Origin: Geosporobacter ferrireducens | Lineage (GTDB): Bacteria; Bacillota; Clostridia; Peptostreptococcales; Thermotaleaceae | Direction: 5' to 3' | DNA: 64,000 bases | NCBI RefSeq assembly: GCF_001750685.1 | Contig: NZ_CP017269.1 | Span: forward strand, 1,401,416-1,465,415 | Part shown: piece by piece, positions 47,307 to 56,841 of the stretch | Position numbering within the stretch: the stretch's first letter is position 1 | Layout of the letters: each line of letters starts with the position of its first letter | Notes under the pieces: generated by a model | The model's database searches: none | What the model was told of the DNA's origin: nothing | What the model saw: only the letters and a program-made list of their open reading frames with translations | Position numbers and translations under genes: made by a program

Positions 47307-48152
47307 CTATTTGGTTATATAGCTTATTCCTAAAGCTTTTTTGCCACAGTGACTTGAAATCACACAGCCGGCATCTGTTATAACTACATTTCCTAAATTA
47401 AGCTTATTTTTTAATTCTTGCTCCAGATATATTGCATCCTCTTTTGCAAAGGAATTTACGATGAATACTCTACTGGGATCTATTCTCTCTAAGTCCTTAT
47501 TTATCTCTTGCAGCAATGAAGCCAGTACTTTTTTTCGGCCCCGCTGTTTATCATACAAAACAATGTTTCCATCAACCAGCTTGGTAATTGGTTTGATCTG
47601 CAGCATGCTGCCGACAAGCCCTTGCATTGCTGAACACCTTCCTCCTTTATATAGATACTCGTAAGTATCAATGGTAAAGAAAGTTCTGCCCTTTGGCACT
47701 ATTTCACTTATACGCTCCGTTATTTCCTTTGCAGATAAACCCTCTCTTTTAAAATCTACTGCTTTCATAACCAGTATTCCCACTCCAGTAGACAAATTCA
47801 GCGAATCTATAACATTTACTTTCCCTTTTGGAAATTCCCGGGCAGCCAGCAAAGCATTCTGTACCGTTGAAGACAGTTGGGAAGATAAACCAATATAAAC
47901 AATATCCTTTCCGGCATCGACAAAAGGTTTAAATGCGTTTAAAAAATCAGAAGGTGTTGGCGCAGCTGTTTTAGGAAGTATGCCCAGCGCATCTACCTTG
48001 CTATACAATTCCGCAGTATTCATATCTATACTGTCTTTATAGCTTAACTCGTTGAAGGTAATATATAAAGGTATTACAGAGATGTCATTTTCCGTAAGCA
48101 TTTCTGTCGACAGATCACATGTACTGTCAGTAAATAGTTTAACATTATTCAT
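47307..48152 (-). CDS. DegV-family fatty-acid-binding protein
   Basis: This 281-residue protein has the DegV pattern: LFTDSTCDLSTEML, GILPKTAAPTPSDF (Ser-containing lipid headgroup site), IDSLNLSTGVGIL, YLYKGGRCSAMQGLVGSML and ISSHCGKKALGISYI. These bind fatty acids, as FakB does with kinase FakA. No fakA is nearby. Confidence 0.92.
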   Translation of the reverse strand: MNNVKLFTDSTCDLSTEMLTENDISVIPLYITFNELSYKDSIDMNTAELYSKVDALGILPKTAAPTPSDFLNAFKPFVDAGKDIVYIGLSSQLSSTVQNALLAAREFPKGKVNVIDSLNLSTGVGILVMKAVDFKREGLSAKEITERISEIVPKGRTFFTIDTYEYLYKGGRCSAMQGLVGSMLQIKPITKLVDGNIVLYDKQRGRKKVLASLLQEINKDLERIDPSRVFIVNSFAKEDAIYLEQELKNKLNLGNVVITDAGCVISSHCGKKALGISYITK

Positions 48153-48214
48153 TTTACTCTCCCTATAAATATCATTTGTACAAATTGTATTGTTCCATCA
48201 CCTTTTACACTGAT

Positions 48215-48544
48215 CTAGGACGCTTTCAAGTGTCTATGTTCCAGCAAATATTTTTCTCTACATTCCAAACTGCAAAAATAATGTGTTTTTCCATGCACAT
48301 CTATTACCGGGTATGCTTTATCCTCTGGAATATATACGTTGCAATATTCATCCTCTACCATTTCTACAAGTCTTTCCCTATGAGCATGAATCTCTTTCAC
48401 TAAGTCCTTCTTTTCTCCCCATTCACTATCTTTACGCACATTGTCTTTTAATGGACTTACACGCACCGGTATCATCTTTTTAAAAATACGTTTTATAACC
48501 AAAGCCAGTGCAAAAATCCATATCAATTGAACAAACACATTCAT
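48215..48544 (-). CDS. Small membrane protein with YHS/TRASH-like metal motif
   Basis: The roughly 109-residue protein has one N-terminal helix (VFVQLIWIFALALVIKRIF), a charged linker and a C-terminal Cys motif (DEYCNVYIPEDKAYPV, HYFCSLECREKYL) resembling YHS or TRASH domains that bind metal. ATG 48544 follows GGGGGAATAAG; the farther in-frame ATG at 48565 is unlikely. It lies between DegV and a two-component system on the same strand. Function unknown. Confidence 0.6.
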   Translation of the reverse strand: MNVFVQLIWIFALALVIKRIFKKMIPVRVSPLKDNVRKDSEWGEKKDLVKEIHAHRERLVEMVEDEYCNVYIPEDKAYPVIDVHGKTHYFCSLECREKYLLEHRHLKAS

Positions 48545-48596
48545 TCTTATTCCCCCTGACTTCATGACATTTTTATATTAACACTGTTTTCTGCAT

Positions 48597-49286
48597 TTAT
48601 GCCTTAAACCGATACCCGGAACCCCAAAGGGTTTCAATATACCTGGGATTGGACGGATCCCTTTCAATTTTTTCCCGAATCTTTCTGATATGCACCACTA
48701 CCGTTGCAATATCGCCCAGTGAATCCCATCCCCATATTTTTTCAAAAATTTCATCTTTGCTAAAGACTCTCTCTGGATTTTGCGCCAAAAGGCACAATAG
48801 TTCGAACTCCTTTGTCGTTAGCAGTTTTTCTTCTTGGTCTACATAAACTCTCCTGGAAGCTTTATCAATGTTTAAGCCACCAATAACAATCTGTTCTTTT
48901 TTGCCCTCATCTCCTGAGGTTAATCTCTCAAACCTTGAAATATGGGCTTTCACTCTAGCCACCAGTTCACTTGGGCTAAAGGGCTTGGTCATATAATCAT
49001 CTGCACCTATACCCAATCCCCGTATCTTATCGATATCCTCTTTTTTAGCAGATACCATCAATATGGGAATCTCTTTTTTCAATCGAATCTGTTTGCAGAT
49101 TTCAAAACCATCCCTGCCAGGCAGCATTAGATCAAGAATAACCAGATCGTAAGGATTCTCCAATGCCTTTTTTAGCCCTTCATCCCCCGTAGTCTCTATA
49201 TCAACTTTGAATTGATTGATTTCTAAATAATCCTTTTGCAACTCTGCAATGCTGATGTCATCTTCAATGATTAGTATCTTTTTCAT
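48597..49286 (-). CDS. OmpR/PhoB-type response regulator
   Basis: This 229-residue protein has a receiver domain (IIEDDISIAE, Asp 52 in LVILDLMLP, VSAKK, TKPFSP) and a winged helix (LLTTKEFELLCLLAQNPERV, TVVVHIRKIREKI). It overlaps the kinase stop by four bases and follows it, a kinase-then-regulator order less usual than the reverse. Confidence 0.94.
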   Translation of the reverse strand: MKKILIIEDDISIAELQKDYLEINQFKVDIETTGDEGLKKALENPYDLVILDLMLPGRDGFEICKQIRLKKEIPILMVSAKKEDIDKIRGLGIGADDYMTKPFSPSELVARVKAHISRFERLTSGDEGKKEQIVIGGLNIDKASRRVYVDQEEKLLTTKEFELLCLLAQNPERVFSKDEIFEKIWGWDSLGDIATVVVHIRKIREKIERDPSNPRYIETLWGSGYRFKA

Positions 49287-50749
49287 ATAACCCCCTCCTT
49301 TGTTACTTTTCTTAAGGTAAAGAAGATACTTGTTCCACAGTGGATTTCACTTTCTATCCATACCTTACCCCCATGCTCCTCAATAATTTTCTTAATAATA
49401 GCCAGTCCTAATCCGCTGCCATAGGTATTCATATTTCTCGATGGATCTGCCCGATAAAATTCATCGAAAACATAAGACTGGGCTTCTTTAGAAATGCCTT
49501 TTCCATTGTCTTTAAATTCTAAGAGAACATGGTCCTGCAACTCCTTTATGCGGATAAAAATATGGATTTGATCTTGTCCGGCATATTTTATAGCATTATC
49601 AATAATGTTCAGAATCACTCTTCTTAAATTATTGCCGTCACCGATGACACTTATTTCTTTGTCAGGATATTCCAAATCCAGCACTACAGCTTTCTTCTGC
49701 AGATCAAACTGTAGTTCTTCCCCCATATCTTTTATATAATGGACAATATCAAAAATTTTGAAATCAAAATGATATTTCTGAAGATCTAATTTTGAAAAAA
49801 GAAATAGATTATCAATTAATTCATTCATATCTCCGGCTTTCCGATAAATCGTATCAATATATTTTTTCATTTTTTCCGGGGTATCGGCTACACCGTCCCG
49901 GATCCCCTCAATATATCCTTTGATAGAAGTAATGGGTGTTTTTAAGTCATGAGATATATGGGTAAGCAGTATCTTTCGATTCTCTTCGTATTGATGCTGC
50001 ACCTGCAGAGACTTTTTTAACTGCTCCCGCATTCCTTCAAAAGACGAAATTACTGCACCAAACTCATCATTAAAAACATTCTTTATTCGATAATTAAAAT
50101 TGCCCTCTTTGATTGCATTCGATGCATGTTCCAACTCTTTTAAAGGTTTCATTATACTGTGATATACCAGCAGCGTCAGTATGCCATTTGCAATGATCAT
50201 GCTCAGGATAGCGAAAATGATAAAAATCGACCGCAGCTTAAAATATTCAGCCTCTAGCGGCACTGTATCAAAAGCCAGATATACACTACCTTCACTGCGA
50301 TCACTAAAATAAAAATCCTGCAGCCTTACATAAATAATATCCTGCTGTTTATTTAGTGCATTCATCTCATCTGTTGTAATGCCTTTGAACGGCATAAGCT
50401 GAATCTGAGCTTGCTTATTCTCTAAAAATTTTGGTACGTATAAAATATCATTATCTTTCCTGACGATTAGCCCTGCATTCTTGAATCCAATTTCATTTTG
50501 CATTTTCTCAATGTAACTTGCTTCCATAAATTTGTCCGGATGATCCAGTATTTGGCTATTAACCATCCAAGAAACCCGCTGACTCAGATCCAGCAGCACT
50601 TCAACAGGATTCTTGTGTTTCAGTATCTGATAGCCTCCTTCAGAAAGGAATAAGCTGTTCAGCATCATCCCCGCAATAGTCGTCAGAACAATAGGAATTA
50701 TCAGCATTGCAGCATAGGATAGTCCCAGCCGTTTTTTAATCGTCATCAT
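49283..50749 (-). CDS. Sensor histidine kinase
   Basis: This 488-residue membrane kinase has helix 1 about 10-35, extracytoplasmic region to about 170, helix 2 about 172-197, HAMP, His 267 in ISHDLKTP and an ATPase domain (NAIKYAGQDQ, DNGKGI, GSGLGLAI). GTG/ATG starts are near 50749. The gene follows ftsH by 86 bp and may be in the same transcript; an envelope-stress role is a guess from that context. Confidence 0.92.
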   Translation of the reverse strand: MMTIKKRLGLSYAAMLIIPIVLTTIAGMMLNSLFLSEGGYQILKHKNPVEVLLDLSQRVSWMVNSQILDHPDKFMEASYIEKMQNEIGFKNAGLIVRKDNDILYVPKFLENKQAQIQLMPFKGITTDEMNALNKQQDIIYVRLQDFYFSDRSEGSVYLAFDTVPLEAEYFKLRSIFIIFAILSMIIANGILTLLVYHSIMKPLKELEHASNAIKEGNFNYRIKNVFNDEFGAVISSFEGMREQLKKSLQVQHQYEENRKILLTHISHDLKTPITSIKGYIEGIRDGVADTPEKMKKYIDTIYRKAGDMNELIDNLFLFSKLDLQKYHFDFKIFDIVHYIKDMGEELQFDLQKKAVVLDLEYPDKEISVIGDGNNLRRVILNIIDNAIKYAGQDQIHIFIRIKELQDHVLLEFKDNGKGISKEAQSYVFDEFYRADPSRNMNTYGSGLGLAIIKKIIEEHGGKVWIESEIHCGTSIFFTLRKVTKEGVI

Positions 50750-50835
50750 CCTTTGTACCTCTTTCCATCTATTACGAATTTTCCTCTACCACCTATGATT
50801 GTTTCTTTATTCATAATATATTCCTACATATCGTT

Positions 50836-52650
50836 TTATCCAGCTAATCCCTTCATAAACTCCTCTCCTGTGATCGTCTCCCTTTCAATAAGATATCTGG
50901 ATAATTCATGAAGCTTGTCAATATTATCTTTTAGAATATTAATGGCTTTCTCATGGGCTTTTTTAATAATATCAAGTACTTCTTCATCAATTTTTGATGC
51001 TGTTTCAGGAGAGCACATTAAAGAGGCATCCCCTCCCAAATACTGGTTTGAAACCGTTTCTAATGCCATCATATCAAAATTTTTACTCATTCCCAAACGT
51101 GTTACCATCATACGTGCAATCTTTGTTGCCTGCTCGATATCATTAGAAGCTCCAGAAGTGTATGTCCCGAAAATCAGTTCCTCTGCAGCACGACCACCGG
51201 TATAGGTTGCGATTTTATTAAATGCCTCTTCCTTCGTCATGAGTACATTCTCCCCCTCGGATATTTGCATGGTGTAACCCAGCGCACCCGATGTACGGGG
51301 AATAATCGTAATTTTGTGCACAGGTGCAGATTCCGTCTGTTTTGCCGCAACAATGGCGTGTCCAATTTCATGGTATGCAATAATCTGCTTTTCCTTCGGC
51401 GAGATCACAGCACCCTTTCGTTGATAACCCGCAACGACAACCTCTACAGCCTCTTCCAAATCACTTTGTATTATATGCTTACGGCCGCATCGAATTGCTC
51501 GAAGGGCACCTTCGTTGATGATATTAGCAAGTTCTGCACCGGATGCACCGGAGCTTGCTCTTGCGATTGCATTGAAGTCAATCTCTTTATCTACCTTTAC
51601 TTTTTTAGCATGCACCTTTAAAATTGCTTCACGTCCGGCTAAATCAGGCAATTCTACCGGTACACGACGATCAAATCTTCCCGGACGCAATAAAGCCTTA
51701 TCAAGGGTCTCCGGTCGATTGGTAGCCGCAAGAATCACAACGCCTTTTTCCCCATTGAACCCGTCCATCTCTGTTAGCAGCTGGTTTAAAGTCTGTTCCC
51801 TTTCATCATTCCCTCCAATACCGCCATTATCCCGTTTCTTACCAATCGTATCAATTTCATCAATGAATACAATACAAGGAGCCTTTTGCTGTGCCTGTTT
51901 AAAAAGATCCCGCACTCTTGCCGCTCCCATCCCTACAAACATTTCCACAAATTCAGAGCCCGAAATTGAGAAAAAAGGTACTTTCGACTCTCCTGCAACC
52001 GCCTTTGCCAAAAGTGTCTTCCCTGTACCGGGAGGGCCTACCAGTAAAACGCCCTTAGGCATGCTGGCACCGATATCTTTGTATTTACCCGGATTATGCA
52101 AGAAATCTACAATTTCAGTTAAAGCCTCCTTTGCTTCATCTTGGCCTGCAACATCTGCAAAGGTCTTTCCTGTTTGTGCTTCAACATAAACTTTGGCATT
52201 GCTCTTTCCAAAGGTCATGGCATTGCCACCCATTCTCTTTTGCATAGAGTTTGCAAAGATCTGCCCAATTCCAATAAATAAAATGATTGGAAAAATCCAA
52301 GTCAGTATAAAGTTCATCAACGGTGAATTCTGTTTTGGAATAACCTTAGAAAATTGAACGTTCGCCTTGTGGAGACGATTCACCAGCTCCGGGTCATCCA
52401 TTCGGCCAGTAATATATATACTTTCCTTATCTTCTTCATCGACAGCTATAAACGCAATCTGATTCTCTTCTATCTCTACAACTTTTACCTTTTCATTTTC
52501 AATTTGTGTTAAAAATGTACCATAGTCAACCTGATTAATCTTTTGCTTTAGCACTAATGGAAAAACAAAAGCATTTAAAAGCATCACAATAATCATCGCT
52601 GCCATATAATAATAAATAATCGGCTTTTTAGGATCTTTTTCTTCTTTCAT
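50836..52650 (-). CDS. ftsH: ATP-dependent zinc metalloprotease FtsH
   Basis: This 604-residue membrane protease has two N-terminal helices (about 12-32 and 111-133), AAA+ domain with Walker A GPPGTGKT at 205-212, Walker B FIDEID, the SRH region (ATNRPETLDKALLRPGRFDR) and protease motif HEIGH at 427-431. It degrades misfolded membrane and regulatory proteins. It ends soon after the protease helices and lacks the long acidic tail of many bacterial homologues. This may be one of more than one FtsH in the genome. Confidence 0.95.
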   Translation of the reverse strand: MKEEKDPKKPIIYYYMAAMIIVMLLNAFVFPLVLKQKINQVDYGTFLTQIENEKVKVVEIEENQIAFIAVDEEDKESIYITGRMDDPELVNRLHKANVQFSKVIPKQNSPLMNFILTWIFPIILFIGIGQIFANSMQKRMGGNAMTFGKSNAKVYVEAQTGKTFADVAGQDEAKEALTEIVDFLHNPGKYKDIGASMPKGVLLVGPPGTGKTLLAKAVAGESKVPFFSISGSEFVEMFVGMGAARVRDLFKQAQQKAPCIVFIDEIDTIGKKRDNGGIGGNDEREQTLNQLLTEMDGFNGEKGVVILAATNRPETLDKALLRPGRFDRRVPVELPDLAGREAILKVHAKKVKVDKEIDFNAIARASSGASGAELANIINEGALRAIRCGRKHIIQSDLEEAVEVVVAGYQRKGAVISPKEKQIIAYHEIGHAIVAAKQTESAPVHKITIIPRTSGALGYTMQISEGENVLMTKEEAFNKIATYTGGRAAEELIFGTYTSGASNDIEQATKIARMMVTRLGMSKNFDMMALETVSNQYLGGDASLMCSPETASKIDEEVLDIIKKAHEKAINILKDNIDKLHELSRYLIERETITGEEFMKGLAG

Positions 52651-52852
52651 GCCATCATCTCCCCCTTCTTCATGTCGATATTCATTCTATTTTTCAATTA
52701 TAGAACACAAACCTAAACCTCATATAAACAAATTCTTAAATATTTATAAACTTTCGCCAAAAACTCGACAAAATCATTCACCTATTCGGAGATCTTAATT
52801 ATCAATTAATCGAAACCCGCAGCTAAATTAAAGCCTACTGATAAACATAGGA

Positions 52853-52897
52853 AATAACCCTGCACAATAATCTTTATACGTATTGCGCAGGGCTATT
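52853..52897 (-). terminator. Hairpin after TetR gene
   Basis: A 17-bp stem with two mismatches (AATAACCCTGCACAATA paired with TATTGCGCAGGGCTATT) lies downstream of the TetR stop at 52933. The T tail is weak. Confidence 0.6.
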
Positions 52898-52932
52898 CTT
52901 TTATACTCTTCGTCAGATTCAGTTCGCCCTAT

Positions 52933-53514
52933 TTATTCAAACAGGACTTTTAATGTGGATAAGGAACGAATCATATCTTCTTTTTCATTCGCAAGCATTA
53001 CCTGTATGGAAGTTCCAAACAGTGTACCTAACATCAGTCTAGACAACATCATAGGCGAAACAAACTTAAATTCTTCTTTGCCGGCAAATTCGCTGGTAAT
53101 ATATTCTTCTATTAAAGCCACGATACTATTGAAAAGCCCATTTTGAAGTTCTTTTAAAGTCTCTGACCAGAGAGACATACTAGTTAAATCAAAAAGAAGT
53201 GTGAATAATTCAGGTTTTGTTCTTAACATCTCTTGAAAGTATTCAACTAAAAAGTTTAGTCTTTCCTTTCCTGATTTACCTTTTTTTAAATTTTCTTCAA
53301 CCTCGCTTAAATATTGTTGAGTCAGGGTTTTTATTATTTCTGAAAACAACCCTTCTTTATTTTTATAATAATAGTTCAATTGACTTAACACCACATCTGC
53401 TTCATCTGCAATATCTCGTAATGACACATTGGCATAACCCTTAGAACCGATACATTTTAAAGCTGCTTTCAGTATCCTTTGAGATTGAGTCATATTTTCT
53501 AATTCAATAGACAT
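52933..53514 (-). CDS. TetR/AcrR-family repressor of RND efflux genes
   Basis: This 193-residue regulator has the TetR N-terminal helix-turn-helix (ALKCIGSKGYANVSLRDIAD, LSQLNYYYKNKEGLF) and a helical ligand domain. It is encoded next to an RND exporter on the same strand, downstream of it. A 17-bp motif just after its own -10 box recurs upstream of the exporter and of the AarF gene, so it probably represses all three and itself. Confidence 0.9.
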   Translation of the reverse strand: MSIELENMTQSQRILKAALKCIGSKGYANVSLRDIADEADVVLSQLNYYYKNKEGLFSEIIKTLTQQYLSEVEENLKKGKSGKERLNFLVEYFQEMLRTKPELFTLLFDLTSMSLWSETLKELQNGLFNSIVALIEEYITSEFAGKEEFKFVSPMMLSRLMLGTLFGTSIQVMLANEKEDMIRSLSTLKVLFE

Positions 53515-53535
53515 ATCCTATTCCTCCCAAATTAA

Positions 53536-53585
53536 TCGGACATCCGTCCAACTATATTGTATAATAAAAAAATTCAAATTGTCAA
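53536..53585 (-). promoter_or_regulatory. TetR-gene promoter with operator
   Basis: TTGACA at 53585-53580 and TATACA or TACAAT at 53563-53556 form a sigma-A promoter. The operator-like TCGGACATCCGTCCAAC (plus strand, 53536-53552) begins three bases after the -10 box and would cover the transcript start. Confidence 0.75.
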
Positions 53586-53709
53586 ATAACCTTATGGTTT
53601 TTGGATAACAGCCTTAATATTTTGTAATTTATAGAATTCATACACATTTGCTATGCTTTGATTAATTTGGGAATCCTAATATCTTCACCAATTATATACG
53701 TATATTAAA

Positions 53710-56700
53710 TCAACTTTCAATCTCTCGTTTTCCCTTAACCCGATTTTTCAAGAATTTAATTATTTTGTTTTCTTTTTTCATCCATTTATTTATGTTTTTC
53801 CTTTCCCAATTGTCTGTCATGTCATAAACAATGGGTACCAAAATTAGATTGATTATCATAGAAACACTCAATCCAACTATAAGTAATATTGCCATTGGTA
53901 TAAACAAAGTATCTCCTCCTGCTGCTAAAGGTAAGAGTCCCAGTACCGTTGTCATAGTACTCATGAGAATGGGCCTAAAACGCTTTGCTCCAGCCACCTT
54001 ACAAGCTTCTTCAGTAGGAACTCCCTTTAATCTTTCACTATTAATAAACTCAACAAGTACAATGGCATTTGCAAGGGCGCATCCAAAGAGGCTTAGTACC
54101 CCCATAAGTGCAAAGAAAGTTATGTTTTGACCCGTTAAATATAGCCCGGCGATACCTGCGGCGGCTCCAAATGGCACTGAAATTAATACAATCAATGGCG
54201 TTTTCAAGGAATTAAACTGGAAGATCAGTATCATTAAAATCAGTATTACTGAAAAAGCAGCTGCCTTTCCTATAGAAATCAGTACCTCCATAAAATCTTT
54301 TTTCTCTCCTGATTTTTCCATTCTGATATTATCAGGAAAATCTAGTTTTATAATCTGTTTTTCTAATTCTGTTTGAATAGCTATATTGCTGTAACCAGTC
54401 ACAACAAAGGCGCCTACTGCTCTTCCTCTCTGTCCATCCAATCTGCTAATAGATGAGATTTGTGGTTTTAATGCCACATCTGAGAATTGCTGAACATTGT
54501 ACTTTGCCCCAGTAGCAGAAGCCTTTACTTTAAAATTCTTTAATCTGTTCTCACTGTCAATATCACTTTCAAGAACAATATTATATTCCTTACCCTGTTG
54601 ACGGTAAATAGACACATCTCTTCCCATAAGGGCAATGCTCAACTCATTTTGAGCCTCTGCCTTGGAAAGCCCTAATGAACTAAGTATATTGGTGTTCATA
54701 TCAATATAGTAGTTGTAGGTTGCAACTTCTCTTCCATTATCAATATTTTTTGTGCCTTTAATATTTTTCATAAGCTCTACTATTTTATCTGAAGCATCAT
54801 TTAAATCATTTAAGTCATCACTATATATTTTCATTTCAACTGGTTTTGATGTGAAAGCAAAAATTCCCAACTCATCTACAATAGCCTTACCACCAGTTAC
54901 TCTACTGTCAAATTCACCTTGCAAGTATTCCACTATTTCACTGGTATTTTTGAATCTTTTGCTCTTTTTAAGATCAATTTTTACAAATACATCCCCCACA
55001 TTATTAAACTGTGATCTTGGTAGAACTGAGTAATCGTATCTAGGCACGCCAATCCCAATTCCCGACAAATAGTATCTGGTCTCTGGCTGTTCATCTAAAA
55101 TATTTTGTATTTGATGAATAACCGCTTCTGTTTTACGAATATCCACTTCATTGTTTCCCATAACCTCTATGGTAATAACATCCTTGTTGGCTTTTCCTAT
55201 AATTTGAAAATCAATCACCAAAAGAGAACTGATACACACAATCATAAATAAAAGGGCTATTGTAAGCGCTTTTCCCTTACATCTAAATGCCCTTTGAAAG
55301 ATTTTATCGTACAGGTCTGCAAGTTTTTTTGAAACTTTTCCCTCGGATTTATCAGATTTTCTTAAAAACGAATAGGACATAAAGGGCGTAATCACCATAG
55401 AAACCACAAAAGAAATCACGAGACAGGTAATGATTACTGTTGGGAGGCTAAAAGCCAGCTGTCTATATGCACCTGTAAGTGTTAACAGAGATAAGAAACC
55501 TGCAACGGTTGTCAACATAGATACAAATACAGGTACTGCCACGTCCTGTGTTCCATTTACTACTGCTTTCAATCGATCCTCTCCATTATCCAGCCTGGTC
55601 TGGATCGCATCACTTACTACAACGGAGTTGTCAACCAGCATTCCCAAAACCACGATTAATGCAGCTAGTGACACAAATTGGATATCTATCCCTAAAAGTT
55701 TCATAATAATAAAATTAGTAAGTATCACAATAGGTATGACAATTGAAACAACTATGCCGTTTCTAAAATTTAGCCCTAACATAATGACGATAATAACCAG
55801 CACAATGGATGCAATAAGATTATTAATAAAATCTTTTATTGCATCATTGACAACATCAGGCTGAAAATATACCTCATTTACTTGTATATTATCTGGAAGT
55901 GTAGTTTTGAATTCTTCAACCGTAGTTCGGATAGAATCTCCTAAACCTACTACATTCAAACCCTTATCTAAATACAATGCCAATACAGTCGATTCTTTTT
56001 TGTTGAATAGATACTTAGGGATATCATCCGGTGTTTTGATATTGACCTCTGCAATGTCAGATAATTTTAAAATCGCGCCAGTATCTTGAGAGACATCCAC
56101 GACAATATTTTTAATCTCTTCAATATTCTTAAATTTCCCGCTTGAATTCACTGTAATTTTGCTATTTTCTATATCAATTGTTCCTGTTGGAATTATACTG
56201 TTCTGTGCAGAAATAATATTTGCTAATTCTGTAAGGGAAATGCCTATATGATTCAATTTGACACTATTTACAGTAATTTTTACCTCTGATTCCAGCTTAC
56301 CTGTAATATCAATTTTTTTGACGCCATCTAAGAGCTTAAGTTTATCCTTTAGTTCTTCGGTCCTTTGCGCAAGTTCATCACCAGAAACCCCTTCTCCTGT
56401 AACTGTAAACAATGCCCCTGCCGTATCCATGATATCCGTCTGAACAACAACCTGTGCTACACCCTTTGGAAGAGATGGTTTTAAATCATCAATTTTTCTT
56501 CTCAGCTCTTCAAAGCTTTTATCAACGCGCTCCTGACTTAAATTCATATCTAGTGAAACCATAACTATACTAATATTATCAAGGGTCTGAGAATTGCAGG
56601 AATCGAATCCGTCAAGTTTCATTACCTCATTTTCAATCTTTTTTGTCACAAGTTCTTCCATATCCTCTGCGGAAGCACCTGGATATACAACATTTACCGC

Positions 56701-56841
56701 AGCCACAGGCAAGACAACTTCAGGAAAATTCTGTTTTGGTATCGTTACATATGAATAGATTCCTGAAATCATGAGCATCACCATAACAATAGTTACAAAC
56801 AAGTGCTTCTCAATGATCATTTCTACAAATCCCTTTTTCAT
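53710..56841 (-). CDS. RND-family efflux permease
   Basis: This 1043-residue transporter has the RND plan: helix 1, two large extracytoplasmic loops (about 35-325 and 555-850) and twelve membrane helices. It includes the motif NFRNGIVVSIVIPIVIL and LGMLVDNSVVVSDAIQTRLD (GMLVDNSVV is the conserved helix IV with acidic residues of the proton relay), and MGVLSLFGCALANAIVLVEF. It resembles AcrB/MexF-like and Gram-positive RND exporters. The start overlaps the adaptor stop as TAATG. Substrate unknown. Confidence 0.93.
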   Translation of the reverse strand: MKKGFVEMIIEKHLFVTIVMVMLMISGIYSYVTIPKQNFPEVVLPVAAVNVVYPGASAEDMEELVTKKIENEVMKLDGFDSCNSQTLDNISIVMVSLDMNLSQERVDKSFEELRRKIDDLKPSLPKGVAQVVVQTDIMDTAGALFTVTGEGVSGDELAQRTEELKDKLKLLDGVKKIDITGKLESEVKITVNSVKLNHIGISLTELANIISAQNSIIPTGTIDIENSKITVNSSGKFKNIEEIKNIVVDVSQDTGAILKLSDIAEVNIKTPDDIPKYLFNKKESTVLALYLDKGLNVVGLGDSIRTTVEEFKTTLPDNIQVNEVYFQPDVVNDAIKDFINNLIASIVLVIIVIMLGLNFRNGIVVSIVIPIVILTNFIIMKLLGIDIQFVSLAALIVVLGMLVDNSVVVSDAIQTRLDNGEDRLKAVVNGTQDVAVPVFVSMLTTVAGFLSLLTLTGAYRQLAFSLPTVIITCLVISFVVSMVITPFMSYSFLRKSDKSEGKVSKKLADLYDKIFQRAFRCKGKALTIALLFMIVCISSLLVIDFQIIGKANKDVITIEVMGNNEVDIRKTEAVIHQIQNILDEQPETRYYLSGIGIGVPRYDYSVLPRSQFNNVGDVFVKIDLKKSKRFKNTSEIVEYLQGEFDSRVTGGKAIVDELGIFAFTSKPVEMKIYSDDLNDLNDASDKIVELMKNIKGTKNIDNGREVATYNYYIDMNTNILSSLGLSKAEAQNELSIALMGRDVSIYRQQGKEYNIVLESDIDSENRLKNFKVKASATGAKYNVQQFSDVALKPQISSISRLDGQRGRAVGAFVVTGYSNIAIQTELEKQIIKLDFPDNIRMEKSGEKKDFMEVLISIGKAAAFSVILILMILIFQFNSLKTPLIVLISVPFGAAAGIAGLYLTGQNITFFALMGVLSLFGCALANAIVLVEFINSERLKGVPTEEACKVAGAKRFRPILMSTMTTVLGLLPLAAGGDTLFIPMAILLIVGLSVSMIINLILVPIVYDMTDNWERKNINKWMKKENKIIKFLKNRVKGKREIES

